This document shows, one piece after another, positions 23,167 to 35,690 of a stretch of DNA of 64,000 bases. A model generated the notes under the pieces. That model was not told the DNA's origin. It did no database searches and saw only the letters and a program-made list of their open reading frames with translations. The position numbers were made by a program, and so were the translations under genes. Each line of letters begins with the position of its first letter. Position 1 is the first letter of the stretch. The stretch is from Welwitschia mirabilis (Eukaryota; Gnetophyta; Gnetopsida; Welwitschiales), in contig JBOZIK010000001.1 in the NCBI GenBank assembly GCA_051453625.1, forward strand, positions 247,442,739 to 247,506,738. Direction: 5' to 3'.

Positions 23167-26100
23167 AGACATTTGTTAGTCCTTTAATAGTTTACATCAT
23201 TTTTTATGTCATTCGATTTTCTTCTTTTCTACCACATCTGATTCCATTTCAGCCTCTTTTTCATTTCCTCTAGCTATTTCATTACCTCAATTTATTCTTT
23301 CAAAAGGACTAGATCATCTAAATTTATATTTTCTTATTTGGATAGAGCTACATTCGGTGTCCCTCCTTTTGATTGTTTTCCCTTTTTAGTAACTAGAGCT
23401 ATCTTTGATTTCATAGGTTGAGAAGGAGGATGCCATTTTTTTTTTTTTTTTAATTCCTGCAATCTAGAAGAACTCCCAACTAGGATAATGAAAATTGCCT
23501 CTTCTCCCTCCATTGTGAAGAAAATGTTTGTAAAAATTACTATGAGCATCCACATACATTTCAAAAGTTAATTTTTTTGATAATTTAAAGTGCAAAATCC
23601 TACTTAATAACTATGAAAAATATATGTCTTTTTTAAAACCTTTGTAGATGTGGAGGATTTTGTTCACTTATTTTTAATGTTGTCCTTTAATTGCTTCATT
23701 CTTGATAGTGTCTACCTCCTCTAGGGCTTGGTTGGACACCACGGTAGTCCTATCCCATGCTCTTTCTATCTTTTGTATGATTTTATTAATAACTTTTTCA
23801 CAATTATCAAAGTAATCATATAGTTTTTAAGGATAAAAGTGTATACTCCTTAGGACTTGTAATTCCTTATCTCCAAATTCTATTTGTTTTCCCAATTAGA
23901 CTTGTAAAAGTTTATTTTCATAAAGCAGCATGCTATTTTACTCTTTAAGTTTTTCAATTAAGTATGAATGACTGGGAAGAATCAATATTTCTTTTAGGAA
24001 TTCCAAGTTTTGATGTGCGAAAGATTTTGCATCGACTAGACATATTTGACATGAATCAGTTTGTAAAATTCTTTTTAAAATTAGAGAAAATTCATTCCTC
24101 AATATTTTTATTAAATTATATTCAAGTAAAGAATAATTAATTTATGTAATTTTTTATTCTTGTATAGTTAATTCTAGTTTTTCTTAAAGAAAAGCAATAT
24201 TTTTTTTTCTTGCATTTCAATTTTCTCCTACTTGATTTGCACTTGCTCTAAAGATTCTGCCCATTTTCATTTTGTATCTATTATTTTCCTCTTGAATTTT
24301 CACATATTTTTCTTATATTCCCTTAAAATCCATACTTATTTTCTCTAATTATTCCTTCTTTAATGGAGGGATGATTTTTTATGCATGAATGTAATAAACT
24401 CTTATTACATTTTAATTTACTTAGCACATAATGCTTGGTGTGAGCCACATTTTCCAAAAGTTCTAATATAAATATTCTTTATTGGTAAGAGAAAGCTGTA
24501 GTTTCTCTCTTTCCTCTTTGAGTTCTTACTTAATTATTTAATTCAAGCATAAGCATTATGTTGAGAGGATACATCTACCCGTTTGGATTCAAAATGAAGT
24601 ACTAATCTCTCTTGTAACTGCTACTTCTCCCTTTTGACTCTATTACATTCCCCTTGACAAAAATAAATCTAATCTCTATAGAATTCATTTTCAAGTTTCA
24701 AAAATTTAATTCTTTTTTTCAAACTAAATTTTTATTCTTATAGTTGATTTTGACTTAGTAAGAAGACTATCAATGAATTTATTTCAACATACAAATAATC
24801 CACCTTGTTATCTTTCAGTGACTTATTAAAGGATTTTATTTCTTTTTGGAGCCCTATTTACTATAAACGGATAAATTTTCTTATTATCTTAAAGATTATG
24901 GGGTTTATGTCTAAATCTAAATTACTCATTGACTAGTGGAAGGGGTTTCTTCTATGCCTAGAATGCTAAAGGATGCTAAAACTATAAATTCAAACAAGGA
25001 TGCAATTAGGAGTTTCACACTATTCCTATTTCTTGGAAAGAATTATGATGTTTGTACATAAAATAATTCTTTCAATTAGTAAGGGAAATCACAATCTAAC
25101 GTTTATAAGGCTAGTAGTGTTTCTAATCATAAACACTAGTTTGCATAAATATTGAAAGATACTATATCCAACATCAATATTCCCACTCAAAGGTTCTCTA
25201 ATGGGATCTATTAAGTATACTCTTGGTATACTTACCCTCTTTTACTTATTATTTATGGGGGCTAAGTTAGATGACATCATTCTTGAGATAATGAATTCTT
25301 TAGGATCCCTTGCCTTATTAATGTCTACTCATTTGTCCTTATTTACAATACTGCAAATATGTTTCAAACACAGAGTGGTGTCTTCATTTTCACATGTCTC
25401 TATTAATAGTCTTCCACTGGATGATAAACTGAGAATAATTCTTAATTCATTTAGTGAGATTTGAATTGGTATGTTATTGACTAATGAGTACAACATTGGT
25501 AGCTCCTCAGAGAATGAGATGTTTCTATAAAAAAATTATACTTATTCATTACTGTAATTTTTAAAAAAAAGTTAACAAATTTTACTAATGAAGTTTAATA
25601 ATTCATTGTCTAAGTCTGGTCAAACTAGTATTACTATCAATTTTTTTAAAATTTGCACTTGGAATAACTTTAACTTCTACAAAAAACATTTACAGTTTAG
25701 CTTTGGAGTTCAATTTCTTTCTTGTATGAAATACTCATATAAGAATTTTTATTAAACTCCAAGTGCCCACCCAATATTTTATTAAAGAAAATAGAATGCT
25801 TTAAAAATAAAATCATATAGCTATCTAAAAAATAAAATTCTTATTCTAAAATGCTTAACATGTCATGAATAAATAACACTTTACCTATAAAAGAGACTTT
25901 GGAAGAAGTTTCCATGATGCTTTTTGAATGAAACTACAAAATGAGAAGGAAAATCATTCACTAAAGATAAACTTTGAATAAATAAGTTACATATTACAAC
26001 ATCTCTTTTATAGAATTTCTGAGCTCATTATCCACATGTTGAAGTCTGATTTATTATGTCTTCTATTGAAGGGGTGTTCGAAGCCATTGAAGTGGACATT

Positions 26101-28506
26101 ATCAAAACATACTAGGAAAGAGTGTTTTTATCTCTTTCTCTAGGTAAAGCTTAAAGAGGACCTTTGAACAACAATGTTTTCTTGAAGGGTCCCTTTGAGT
26201 GACAATCCTTCCTCAAAGGGGATGCATTCAAGCAACTAAGTTCTCTTGAAGGAGTCCTTTGAGTAGCAATTTCTTCCTCAAAGGGGGTCATTGAGCAACA
26301 ATGTTTTCTCAAAAGGGTCCTTCAAGTAAGAATTGCTTCTTCAAAGGAAGTCTAAGACAAAGATTGAACTCAAAGGGGATCTTTGAGCAATGAATATTTC
26401 TCAAATGGATTCTTTTAGGAGTTATTGGTGAAGTTTCTTGGAGAACATGATTATACCTTTAGTTCTATCTCTATCTTCTATTTATTATTGTTAAAATTGA
26501 AGGGGGGATTTCTTCTTTCAAAAGGGGCATCTTTGATTAAAAATCAATCACACATCACATCAATCAAGTAGCTATTCAAAGGAGATCTTTGAGAATTTTG
26601 AAGGGGGTTTAAGAAATGAGTAATAAATCAGGAATAAGAGAATGCTAAACTCATTTATTTATTTTATTCTCACTTACATTAGGGCAGATCTTAAAGGGGA
26701 TCTTTGAGCAATGAAGGTTACTTGAAGGAGGCTTTTGAGCTCCCACTTAAATTAGAAAGGAAATAATAAAGAAGCAAGTACATAAGTTGTTTTTGAAGAC
26801 ATCGTCGAAGGGGAAGTTAGTTATCTATTAAAGAGGTCTTTAATAGATGACGTGTACCTTAAGACACATCATCAAAACAAAATTCTTTAGCTTTATTAAA
26901 AGATTTGAAAGGGGTATTCAAGAAATGAAGGTTATTAAAGAGGGTAATTCGAATTGGTAAAGCTAGTTATGGATAAGGCTTGTAATTGGTATGGCATATT
27001 TAGTTAAGTTATAATAAATAGAATTTGATCTAAACTTTTATGGATTAAACAAATTTCTTATAATGGCTAATAAATTAGCAAATTGTATGTGCTCAATACC
27101 TACTTAAATCTAAAGTTATGAATGATTTTCTTTTCTATTAATTTTCATGTATTTATATACTACAATGCCTTGATTAATTTAACTCAATACAAATTTCCTC
27201 TAGTAAATCAAGTTTTATTAACATCTAAATTAGAGATGATCTCTAACTCCAATAACCTACCAACTTCTTTTGCTACTTCTCCCCCTATAAAGAAGTCTAA
27301 AAACTACTTGTTTAGCCTAGGGTTTTTATAAATAGAAATGAACATTACTAGTGTAGATGAGAATTCTTCCCAAATTTCACTACAAAGTGTTTATACTCTA
27401 GATCTTTTTTTATATAGTTTAGTTTCTGAAGTAATCATTGCCTTGGATGAAATACTATAATAGAATGAAGGGAATTAGTTTAGCCATGGAATTCAACCCT
27501 ATTTTGGTCCCATAGTTCATCACTTATGCATAGAATATTTGAGAATCTAGGCTACTAACCTTAGTTTTTCCCTAATCAATGAATTAAATAGGTATGAAAA
27601 CTTCCTTAAGGTAGTTTGTAGGTTAGATATAAGATTTCTAGTGATACTTATGATAAACTAAGAATAACAATCTATCTCTAAGCCTCTATGCTCTCTCTTT
27701 TGGTGAGGATCACATAAAAAAAGGGGATAATGGGATGACTCAACTTACCAAAACTTCTAGGATGTCCATACTATAGAAATTGGGATTTTGAATAACTCCA
27801 TACACCACCTACATTTTCTTCCTCTAGTAAAAGTTTCTAGATAAAGGAGATATAGGAGGAATAGAAAGTATAGGGGTTGGTTCTTCTAAGATCTTATAGG
27901 ATTGAGTTTAGTCACTTTCTCTCTTTTTTTCTTTAGTTTTCTACCTCTCTAGCTTTACCTACTTTTATAACATAAATGTGCTTTTTATTTAAAACTCTTC
28001 TTATTGTAAAACATAAAGATTATTATTAGTTTCATTATGAAACAAAAATATTTTATTAGAAGCATTATCTACCTTTTATTATAGTACTCATTTTTATTAT
28101 GCCAAATGATAACAACCATTTAAATGTTAAGATCTTTTATTATCATAAGAATTTACTGCTTCAGGATAAATAAAATAAAGATACACTTATTTAAATGTTA
28201 TAAATGTTGAAACAAAATAGTGATACGTTATGCAACATTTACTAAAGAAAATATTGAAGACTAAGCATTCCTCAGATAACACCTAGAGAGTGATTATTTA
28301 CTTTATAATTTTAAGCCAAATATCCTTTATTTTAAGAAAGACTTTTCTAATGACTAGAGTGTAAGCAATGCCATAGGAATAAGGACTTATAGAGTTAAAA
28401 ACTTAGACCATGATCAATTGAATCCTTAATGGAGTTCTCATAGCTACTTTATTATACTACTAAAGGCCTATCTTAGGAATATTTTCCTAGGTGTACTTAT
28501 AGTAAG
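23167..28506 (-). other. Long 3' region of the nested gypsy element
   Basis: About 5.3 kb between integrase and polypurine tract with no recognised domain. Plus-strand frames of 87 codons (25201-25464) and 69 codons (27122-27331) have no family match I know. It contains a poly(T) run at about 23433-23451, the minisatellite at 26158-26400 and, at 28392-28506, the repeat also found at 6085-6215. In Athila-type elements this position holds an envelope-like ORF; here it may be too decayed, or other insertions may be present. Confidence 0.45.
26158..26400. repeat. Degenerate 30-33-bp minisatellite with palindromic units
   Basis: About seven units of the form CCTTTGAG-(A/C)AACAATG-TT-CTCAAAGGG. 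Each unit begins CTTTGAG and ends CTCAAAG, so every repeat can fold back on itself. Looser units recur at about 26575-26610 and 26690-26740. Confidence 0.65.
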
Positions 28507-28507
28507 A

Positions 28508-28544
<37 letters not shown>

Positions 28545-28566
28545 TTTACTCTCTCTCTCTCACTCA

Positions 28567-28625
<59 letters not shown>
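28507..28625. repeat. Compound (CT)n/(CA)n microsatellite at gap edge
   Basis: (CT)n, a short (CA)n, TTTA, a second (CT)n and a long (CA)n that runs directly into the gap at 28626. The repeat probably caused the assembly break. Confidence 0.95.
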
Positions 28626-29128
28626 NNNNNNNNNNNNNNNNNNNNNNNNNNNNNNNNNNNNNNNNNNNNNNNNNNNNNNNNNNNNNNNNNNNNNNNNNNN
28701 NNNNNNNNNNNNNNNNNNNNNNNNNNNNNNNNNNNNNNNNNNNNNNNNNNNNNNNNNNNNNNNNNNNNNNNNNNNNNNNNNNNNNNNNNNNNNNNNNNNN
28801 NNNNNNNNNNNNNNNNNNNNNNNNNNNNNNNNNNNNNNNNNNNNNNNNNNNNNNNNNNNNNNNNNNNNNNNNNNNNNNNNNNNNNNNNNNNNNNNNNNNN
28901 NNNNNNNNNNNNNNNNNNNNNNNNNNNNNNNNNNNNNNNNNNNNNNNNNNNNNNNNNNNNNNNNNNNNNNNNNNNNNNNNNNNNNNNNNNNNNNNNNNNN
29001 NNNNNNNNNNNNNNNNNNNNNNNNNNNNNNNNNNNNNNNNNNNNNNNNNNNNNNNNNNNNNNNNNNNNNNNNNNNNNNNNNNNNNNNNNNNNNNNNNNNN
29101 NNNNNNNNNNNNNNNNNNNNNNNNNNNN
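28626..29128. other. Assembly gap (503 N)
   Basis: Run of N between the microsatellite and the integrase remnant. Confidence 0.99.
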
Positions 29129-30060
29129 AAGGTTTCTTTCTTACTATAAGCCAACTCATAAGATGTGTAGCTTATAATGTTCTTATAATTCATCCTACAG
29201 GCCCATAAAGCTTTGATAAGTTTATATGCCTAATTAGTTCTTTTAGAGATTACTGTTTTAATCAGAATTTGATTTAATTCTCTATTTGTAACCTCAACCT
29301 AACTGTTAGATTGGGGTGATAAGAAGAGGAGAGTTTATGATGAACTCCATAATTAGATTAAAAACTTTTCAAAGGATTGACTAGTGAAATGGGTTCCCCT
29401 ATCTGATATAAGACTCCTAGGAAGATCAGATCTATAAAAGATATTTTTGGATAAAAATTTTACTATGGTCTTAGTGAAATGATTAGGAATAACCTCAGCT
29501 TCAACTCATTTAATTAAATAATCTACATTTACTAGAATGTATTCTTTTTTATAGGATTTTGAATTAATAGTAACAATGAAATTCATTCCTCAAAACATCA
29601 AAAGAGGCTATAAAGCTTGAATTTATTATTTGGACATTTCCATTACTTTTGACCGTATTCACTCTCTTTGACACTTATTACATCCTTTAGTATAATTAAA
29701 AGAGTTCATGAATAAAAAAGTCTAATAATATCCTACATTCAATATTTTTATAGCTACTCTTGTTTCTTCATAATGATCTCCTCTTTCATTTTCATGAAAA
29801 CTTTACAGTAGCTCCTTCTTATCAGGTTCACTAACACATTTTAAAAAACACCACCCTTACAAATCTTAAGAGGATCTTCCATATGTAATCTTTTACCTCT
29901 TTTAACAATTTTTTTTCATAATAGGTTAAGTAAGGAGGTACCCTCTTACTTACTAAGAAATTATCAATATCTATAAATAAGGGAATTGTTACAAACTTGC
30001 TAAATGCTCATCAGAAAACTATTTTGAATATTCAATTATTCATCTTCTCCAAAAAAATCC
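29129..30060 (-). pseudogene. Gypsy integrase remnant (nested element)
   Basis: Read on the minus strand from about 30060. An FSDEHLASL block (consensus FPDE-L) comes first. Then comes an HHCC-like region in which a VSKRVNTVKSNGN segment corresponds to C-QR-GN. Next is the catalytic core, with VDYLIK (consensus VDYFTKW), SDRGTHFTSQSFEKF (consensus SDNGTHF), and LSPQSNS-VE--NREIKSIL. It ends ELAYSKKET at the gap edge, where consensus is LVYGK. Stops and phase changes interrupt it throughout. Confidence 0.8.
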
Positions 30061-30274
30061 CAGCCTGGACACATGATCAGCCAATAAATTTTTTGTTTCC
30101 TTCTTATCTATTATTTTAAAATCAAATTTGTGCATCAAAATTATCCATATTATGATTCAAGAATTGGATTCCTTCTTATTCATTAAAAATTGTATACCAC
30201 TATGATCCATGTGAATTTTAACCTTATAAAATAGGATATAATTCCTTAATTTATTTAAGGCTGCCATTATGGCT
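30061..30274 (-). pseudogene. Gypsy RNase H remnant (nested element)
   Basis: Minus-strand frame with AALNKLRNYILFYKVKI, MDHSGIQFLMNKKES, then MHKFDFKIIDKKETKN and LLADHVSRL, closely following the Ty3/gypsy RNase H C-terminal half (TDH-AL-yLm-KK ... EFD--I-DKKG-EN-VADHLSRL). The N-terminal half falls in the gap 30275-30784. Confidence 0.85.
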
Positions 30275-30784
30275 NNNNNNNNNNNNNNNNNNNNNNNNNN
30301 NNNNNNNNNNNNNNNNNNNNNNNNNNNNNNNNNNNNNNNNNNNNNNNNNNNNNNNNNNNNNNNNNNNNNNNNNNNNNNNNNNNNNNNNNNNNNNNNNNNN
30401 NNNNNNNNNNNNNNNNNNNNNNNNNNNNNNNNNNNNNNNNNNNNNNNNNNNNNNNNNNNNNNNNNNNNNNNNNNNNNNNNNNNNNNNNNNNNNNNNNNNN
30501 NNNNNNNNNNNNNNNNNNNNNNNNNNNNNNNNNNNNNNNNNNNNNNNNNNNNNNNNNNNNNNNNNNNNNNNNNNNNNNNNNNNNNNNNNNNNNNNNNNNN
30601 NNNNNNNNNNNNNNNNNNNNNNNNNNNNNNNNNNNNNNNNNNNNNNNNNNNNNNNNNNNNNNNNNNNNNNNNNNNNNNNNNNNNNNNNNNNNNNNNNNNN
30701 NNNNNNNNNNNNNNNNNNNNNNNNNNNNNNNNNNNNNNNNNNNNNNNNNNNNNNNNNNNNNNNNNNNNNNNNNNNNNNNNNNNN
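30275..30784. other. Assembly gap (510 N)
   Basis: Run of N within pol of the nested gypsy element. Frames spanning it are artefacts. Confidence 0.99.
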
Positions 30785-31860
30785 TAGCATAGGATTTACA
30801 ACTATCATATTTCTTTTCCAAAATATCACTAATAGCATATTGTAGAGAATAACTCATATTGTAAAAAGTTTAACCTCAATCTAGTTTTTGTAAAATAAGG
30901 GCTTTAATTAATTTATCTTTTAGAATTTTAGAAGCCTTTTGGCATTCTTGGGTTGACTCATAAGGCATATCGTTTTGTAAAATATTATTCAATAGTTTAG
31001 AAATTTTACTATAATTAGCGATAAATCTTCTATAATAACCTACATGACCCAAAAATGATCTCAAGTCTTTTACTTTAGTTGGTTGAGGAATTTTTTTAAT
31101 GAAATTAATCTTTTTCTTATCAGTTTTAGTTCCCCTAACTGATATCTTATGGCCTAAAATAATTCCTTTAGCTACCATAAGATAACTTTTAGACCCACCC
31201 AGTTTGAAATTCTTTTCTTCATGTCCACTAAGTATAGCTCCTAGTCTTTTAAAAGCTTCATCAAAATCATTTCTAAAAGTTGAGAATTCATCCATGAAAA
31301 CATTAATTAATCTTCTTATCATATCCTAGAAAACACTATTCACTAACCTCTAAAAGTGGCTGGTGCATTACATAATCCAAAGGGTAAAACTTTAAAAGAA
31401 TATGTATCCCATTTGNNNNNNNNNNNNNNNNNNNNNNNNNNNNNNNNNNNNNNNNNNNNNNNNNNNNNNNNNNNNNNNNNNNNNNNNNNNNNNNNNNNNN
31501 NNNNNNNNNNNNNNNTAACCTCTAAAAGTGGCTGGTGCATTACATAATCCAAACGGTAAAACTTTAAAAGAATATGTATCCCATTTGCCAGTAAAAGTAA
31601 TTTTTTCTTGGTTAGCAAAAGCTATAATAATTTGGTTATACCAACTATATCCATTCAAGAAAATATATTATTTATGACTAAAAATTCTTTCTAAAACTTG
31701 ATCCATAAAGGGTAAATAAAAATTATCCTTATAAGTAGCATTCAGTAGTCTAAATTATGTGCACACTCTCCATTTGTTATTTTTTAGGAACTACTATCAT
31801 AGGACTTATCCATTCTGAATCAGAAATAAGGTAGATGAATCCTACTTTTAACAACCTTAA
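30785..31860 (-). pseudogene. Gypsy reverse transcriptase remnant (nested element)
   Basis: On the minus strand: SEWI-P-IVVPKK near 31820-31770; MNGYSWYNQIIIAFANQEK (31658 down), consensus LDGYSGYNQI; then VLPFGLCNAPATF; then an intact 148-codon frame 31322-30876. That frame has VFMDEFSTF (second catalytic Asp replaced by Glu), ILGHKISVRG, RSFLGHVGYYRRFI-NYSKI and a CQKASKILKDKL block opening the connection to RNase H. The LPFGLCNAPATF segment appears twice because of the duplicated flanks of the gap at 31416-31515. Confidence 0.88.
31344..31587. other. 100-N gap with duplicated 72-bp flanks
   Basis: 31344-31415 and 31516-31587 match apart from one base, on either side of exactly 100 N (31416-31515). 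The RT motif lies in both copies, so the true locus probably has it once. Confidence 0.9.
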
Positions 31861-32339
31861 AATTTCTAATTACTTACATCTTTCATATCAGGATTACATC
31901 TCTTTTCTAGTTATCTAATAAGTTTTATTATTGTATCTAAATAAATTTAATGTTGGCATATTATACAATCAATCTGAGTAATAGCTTTATGAGTCAAAGT
32001 GAAATCATTAGTCCATTTTATCAACATTCTTTTTAATTTTATCTTATTAAAATGAGTTAAATTCATATTAATAATTAAAAGTTGATCTTTCTAAATTTCT
32101 ATGTATTACAAACCTTTCTTTAAAGGAGATTTTTCAAGTTCCTCTTCCTTCTCTACTGGTTCAATAGTCGAGGAGTAATTTTTCTTTTTTTAAAAAACTT
32201 CTTTCTCTTCTAATATTTATTGAGCTTATTTCATAAGGATCATGTTATCATTATCTCCCCTATTAGGGTTGTTTGATTTCTGCTTCATCAGATATTTTTA
32301 TTTACTATATAAGGTCTCATAGACTAATCTCCATTATTC

Positions 32340-32545
32340 TCCTCTTGGAATAAATAGTTGCATTAGTTTTTGCCATCTAAGGTTTCCTTAGGATGATACA
32401 ATGAGTATTTCCTTTTTTCTTCATAACAACTAAATCTAATAAATATCCAAACCCTTATAGTTTTGTTAATATGTTCTCCATTATGCCCTGTAGTCTTACT
32501 ACAAGACCATCTACCATGTAAATGTATGTAGTATATGGAGTTAAC
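32340..32545 (-). pseudogene. Gypsy aspartic protease C-terminal remnant (nested element)
   Basis: Minus-strand reading gives YMVDGLVVRL, GIMENILTKL, LLDLVVM, then CIILRKP-MAKTNATI, which follows the plant gypsy protease pattern (-laDgs--rp-Gi-edv-vkv-----DFvvl ... iLGRPfm-ta-A-I). Stops replace likely Gln and Trp residues. The upstream catalytic D-x-G block was not found. Confidence 0.55.
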
Positions 32546-33559
32546 CGTGGACTTTTAAGTTGTTAAAATATATGAGGGAAAATGACATTAATATAGGCCT
32601 CTAAATCTTCTAAAGCTTCTATTTTACAGGCATCCTCAACAACTATATCCACTACTGGTATTTCAGGATCACTATACTTATCAATTTGATTTCCTTACAA
32701 AGTTTAAGTAGAGGCCTAAGATACCTGAAATATTTTAGTTGATTATTTTATTAATTATTCATTATTAATTTTTTTCCTTTTTCTTACTCTCCTCTTTAAT
32801 ACATAAACTCTTCATTTTCTTCTAGTACAAGGGGATGTCTTTTAACATTTTTACTAAAGGTAGGGTAACTAAAGTATCTTCTAAAGCTCTAATAAGATGT
32901 TCTATATCCTTTTCTCATTCCTTTGAAAAATTCTTTAGTATCTTACTTCTCATTGGAAATGGTAAGGGATCATCCATTCCTCCTTTTATTGAACTATTTA
33001 CAACCTCTCTCTCATTTTCCCTAGTTTCTTTTTCTTTTCTATGAGGTGAATTCAAATGATGGCTTTTACCTAACCTAGTTCTGATAGCTTTACAACTATC
33101 TTCTCTTGGATTTGGTTAGGCTTGTGTAGGTATAAATATTCTTCATGTTTTTCCCCTTATCTGGTTGTTAATTGTGACTAGATTCTGCTTCTCGATTTCT
33201 CTAGTTCCTAAAATAATCATATTGTTATTCTCTTAGATTGCAAAAATCTCTATATTAGAGTTTCTTTCTTATTTTTTTTATTTTATAGTTTGGTTAGCAT
33301 AAATATTCTTCTTAATTTAGGGAGTATTGTTATAATTATAATCAATTTTATTAATGCCTAACCATTCCACAAAACCTACCATCCATGAATACTATATAGG
33401 TTAATGATTCTCTTCACTATAATATTCATAAGTTTTAATTTCCTCTTCTTGTTTTAATCTATTAATCTTCTCTATTAGAGCTTCTATTCTTTTATTAATC
33501 TTCTCTAGCATGCTTTCATGCTTGGTTTCTATTTATTTCTCTATCTTAACTTCATTAAC

Positions 33560-34000
33560 CTTTTTCTTTTCTTTCGCTTCATTTTGAATCCACCCCTGAC
33601 TCATTTTGTATAATTTATCTATACTAGTTTTAATCTCTTAGGTGTTAACATTCTTGATGCTTCCCCCATGAAGTGTATCTAAGTTTTTTAAAGAGTCACT
33701 CTGTAGACCTCTTAACAAATCTCTCATTCATTCTCTAAGAGTCATCAGGTGGTTAGGGCATCTTGCTAGCAAAATCTAGTATCTATCCATGAATCCATTA
33801 AATTTCTTTTTTTTTAATTTAACATTTAAAATTTAATCTTTCAAATATTCAATGACCTTGGTATTTTAATATTTACTAAAAAATGATGATCTTAAAAAGT
33901 TTCCGTTTTTAAAAGTTTAATTTGGAAACCTATAAGACCATAACTAGGCATCTCCCTTTAAGGAAAAAGAAAAATATCTCAAAAAATATGAGTTGATTTC
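33560..34000 (-). pseudogene. Gypsy gag remnant (nested element)
   Basis: On the minus strand: KKFNGFMDRY-ILLARCPNH, then LRE-MRDLLRGLQSD, then LDTLHGGSI, then KLYKMSQGW. This matches the retrotransposon gag pattern W-rF--LL--CPhHg ... l--FY-GL ... iD---GG. A charged coiled-coil-like segment (EKINKRIEALIEKINRLKQE) follows. Stops and a lost start make it non-functional. Confidence 0.65.
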
Positions 34001-34442
34001 TAGGTAGTTATTCTTGTAAAAAGAATACAAAAGACTAGAATGAAGTAAAGGTTCTTCAGTTTTTTACCTTTAAAAGTGGGAATATTAGTAGTGTTTATAT
34101 TTCTTAATTTGTCAAGAGTTTTTAAATATGAAGGATAAATTGGATTAGATGTGTGAGATGTATAATAGTCAATGCACAAAGGAGTAGAGTCAATTGCCTC
34201 TTCTTCATTCCAATCCTTCTGGTTCTTGTAGTTTTTCTCTTTGTATTTGAGCTTGTATTAGTAGGTCTCTTTTACATTATAACTCTTCTTGACTTTTCTT
34301 AAGTATTTCCATATCCTCCATGAAGTCATATGGTTCAATTTGAGTTTTTAAGTATTTCCATATTATCCCTTTCATTCCTCCCTCATCTTTGGTTATCTCT
34401 TCTTAAAAAGGAATTCATTGTTTTATACAAAAGACTAGAAGT

Positions 34443-34460
34443 GCCCTTTTTCTCGCGCCA
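34443..34460 (-). promoter_or_regulatory. Primer binding site of the nested gypsy element
   Basis: TGGCGCGAGAAAAAGGGC on the minus strand, five bases inside the 5' LTR. The TGGCGC start is typical of plant gypsy sites. The remainder differs from the TGGCGCCGTTGCCGGGG type, so a different tRNA (perhaps an arginine tRNA) may have been the primer. Confidence 0.6.
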
Positions 34461-34465
34461 AAATA

Positions 34466-35340
34466 ACAAGCTTGCAATTTAACTAGAAATGCTATAAAAT
34501 AACTAACTAATTTCAACAAAATACTTAATAATAAATGATTATATTACCAAAGTACTAGAAAATCATACAACTTAATTACCACACATAGACTTTACTCATT
34601 ACTAATTTTTATATGGAGTTTACTCTTTCATTTCTACTTTTGACTTAAACAAAGTCTCTCCTTATTTAATCAAAATACATACCTTATTAAGAATGATTAT
34701 TCTTGGTAAAATGGCATTTTTATGATTATTATACTCTGAACAACAATTAAGAGATTTAAGAAAATGAAAGTAGATAGAGAAAATATAGCCAAATTATGTA
34801 CATCACTTATGTTTAACTGATACACTATCTTAATATTAAATCTACCTAAGCTCAACATTAAGAGAAAGAAACTAATAGCATGTAAATTTTTCAAATTATA
34901 CACTTACTAATATAAGATCATTTTTAGAATAACAAAGCTTTTATTACCGTCTAGACAATACAATAGTTAGCCACTTCCTATGTTTCCATAATGGATACAC
35001 TAGCTAGGAAGTCACTTTGCAGTCTTCTCTCAATGTGATCTTATTTTTTTCATATGTGCTTTCTAGCTCTTTTATAAGTCTCTAAAAAGGTCCTCTTATC
35101 TCATTGATAATACATATTTATAGGTGTAGCCTTAGTAAATTTGTTATTCCCTTTTTATGCCAATTGTTCGGTTGTTATAACCATTTTCCCTTTTTGTAGC
35201 ATGACTTCACCTAACTGTCCTGTAACATAAAATTAGCTATATGTAATAATCATATAACATATTATAATAATATCATAACATAATACTAATAATTATCATT
35301 TCCTTCATTTATTTTAATAAGAATAGAGTAAAATTGTACA
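34466..35340 (-). repeat. 5' LTR of the nested gypsy element
   Basis: About 875 bp aligned with 22304-23148 over its whole length, both ending in GTACA on the plus strand. Divergence between the two LTRs is visible by eye but lower than for the outer element, as the nesting order requires. Confidence 0.8.
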
Positions 35341-35690
35341 TCAATTTCTTATTTATCAATCTAGAAAGTGATTCTCTTAATCTTGAATCGTCCTTTCATA
35401 AGAAACATGTTTTTTATTCTTCTTTATTTTGAAAGCTCAATTCCTTCATTAACTCAAATAATAAGTTATTCCTTGAGCAATCTTAAGTATGCCTTTTTAG
35501 GTAAGAATATAGTCTTTTTTATGGTTATAATCTTAAACTTATTCCTTTCATAAGAGAATGTCTTGCTAATTATTGAGAAAGCATAAGAGCTCTATAGGTT
35601 ATACTCTTTTAGACTTATAATGCATATATCATAGTATTTTCATGCATCATATTTATCTTAATAAAAGTATTAAACCCATTTGTTAATTTA
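35341..35690 (+). pseudogene. Gypsy RT N-terminal remnant (outer element)
   Basis: Plus strand: ESSIPSLTQIISYSLSNLKYAFLGKN (in parts), corresponding to the Athila-type leader of RT, P-LELKPLPShLkYAFLGe. It is followed by LLIIEKA-ELYRLYSF and MHISYYFHA-YLS, which take the place of the CMHrI region. It resumes the outer element's pol after the nested insertion. Confidence 0.55.

Larger units (their letters stand above)
22304..35340 (-). mobile_element. Nested Ty3/gypsy element (Athila/Tat-like), nearly complete but dead
   Basis: LTRs at 34466-35340 (5') and 22304-23148 (3'), about 13.0 kb in all. In the minus direction the order is primer binding site, gag, protease, RT, RNase H, integrase, then a 5-kb 3' region and a polypurine tract. 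All domains carry stops and frameshifts. RT reads FMDEF for the Athila/Tat-type FMDDF. Size and post-integrase space suit the Athila/Tat lineage, but no envelope-like ORF was recognised. The target duplication is not resolved. Confidence 0.85.

Noticed and set aside
25201-25464. 87-codon plus-strand ORF as a real gene
   Set aside because: No recognisable domain, no start context or splice signals, and it sits within the decayed 3' region of a gypsy element.
28507-28625. Telomere- or regulatory-type repeat
   Set aside because: It is a plain CT/CA microsatellite at a gap edge, with no TTTAGGG units.
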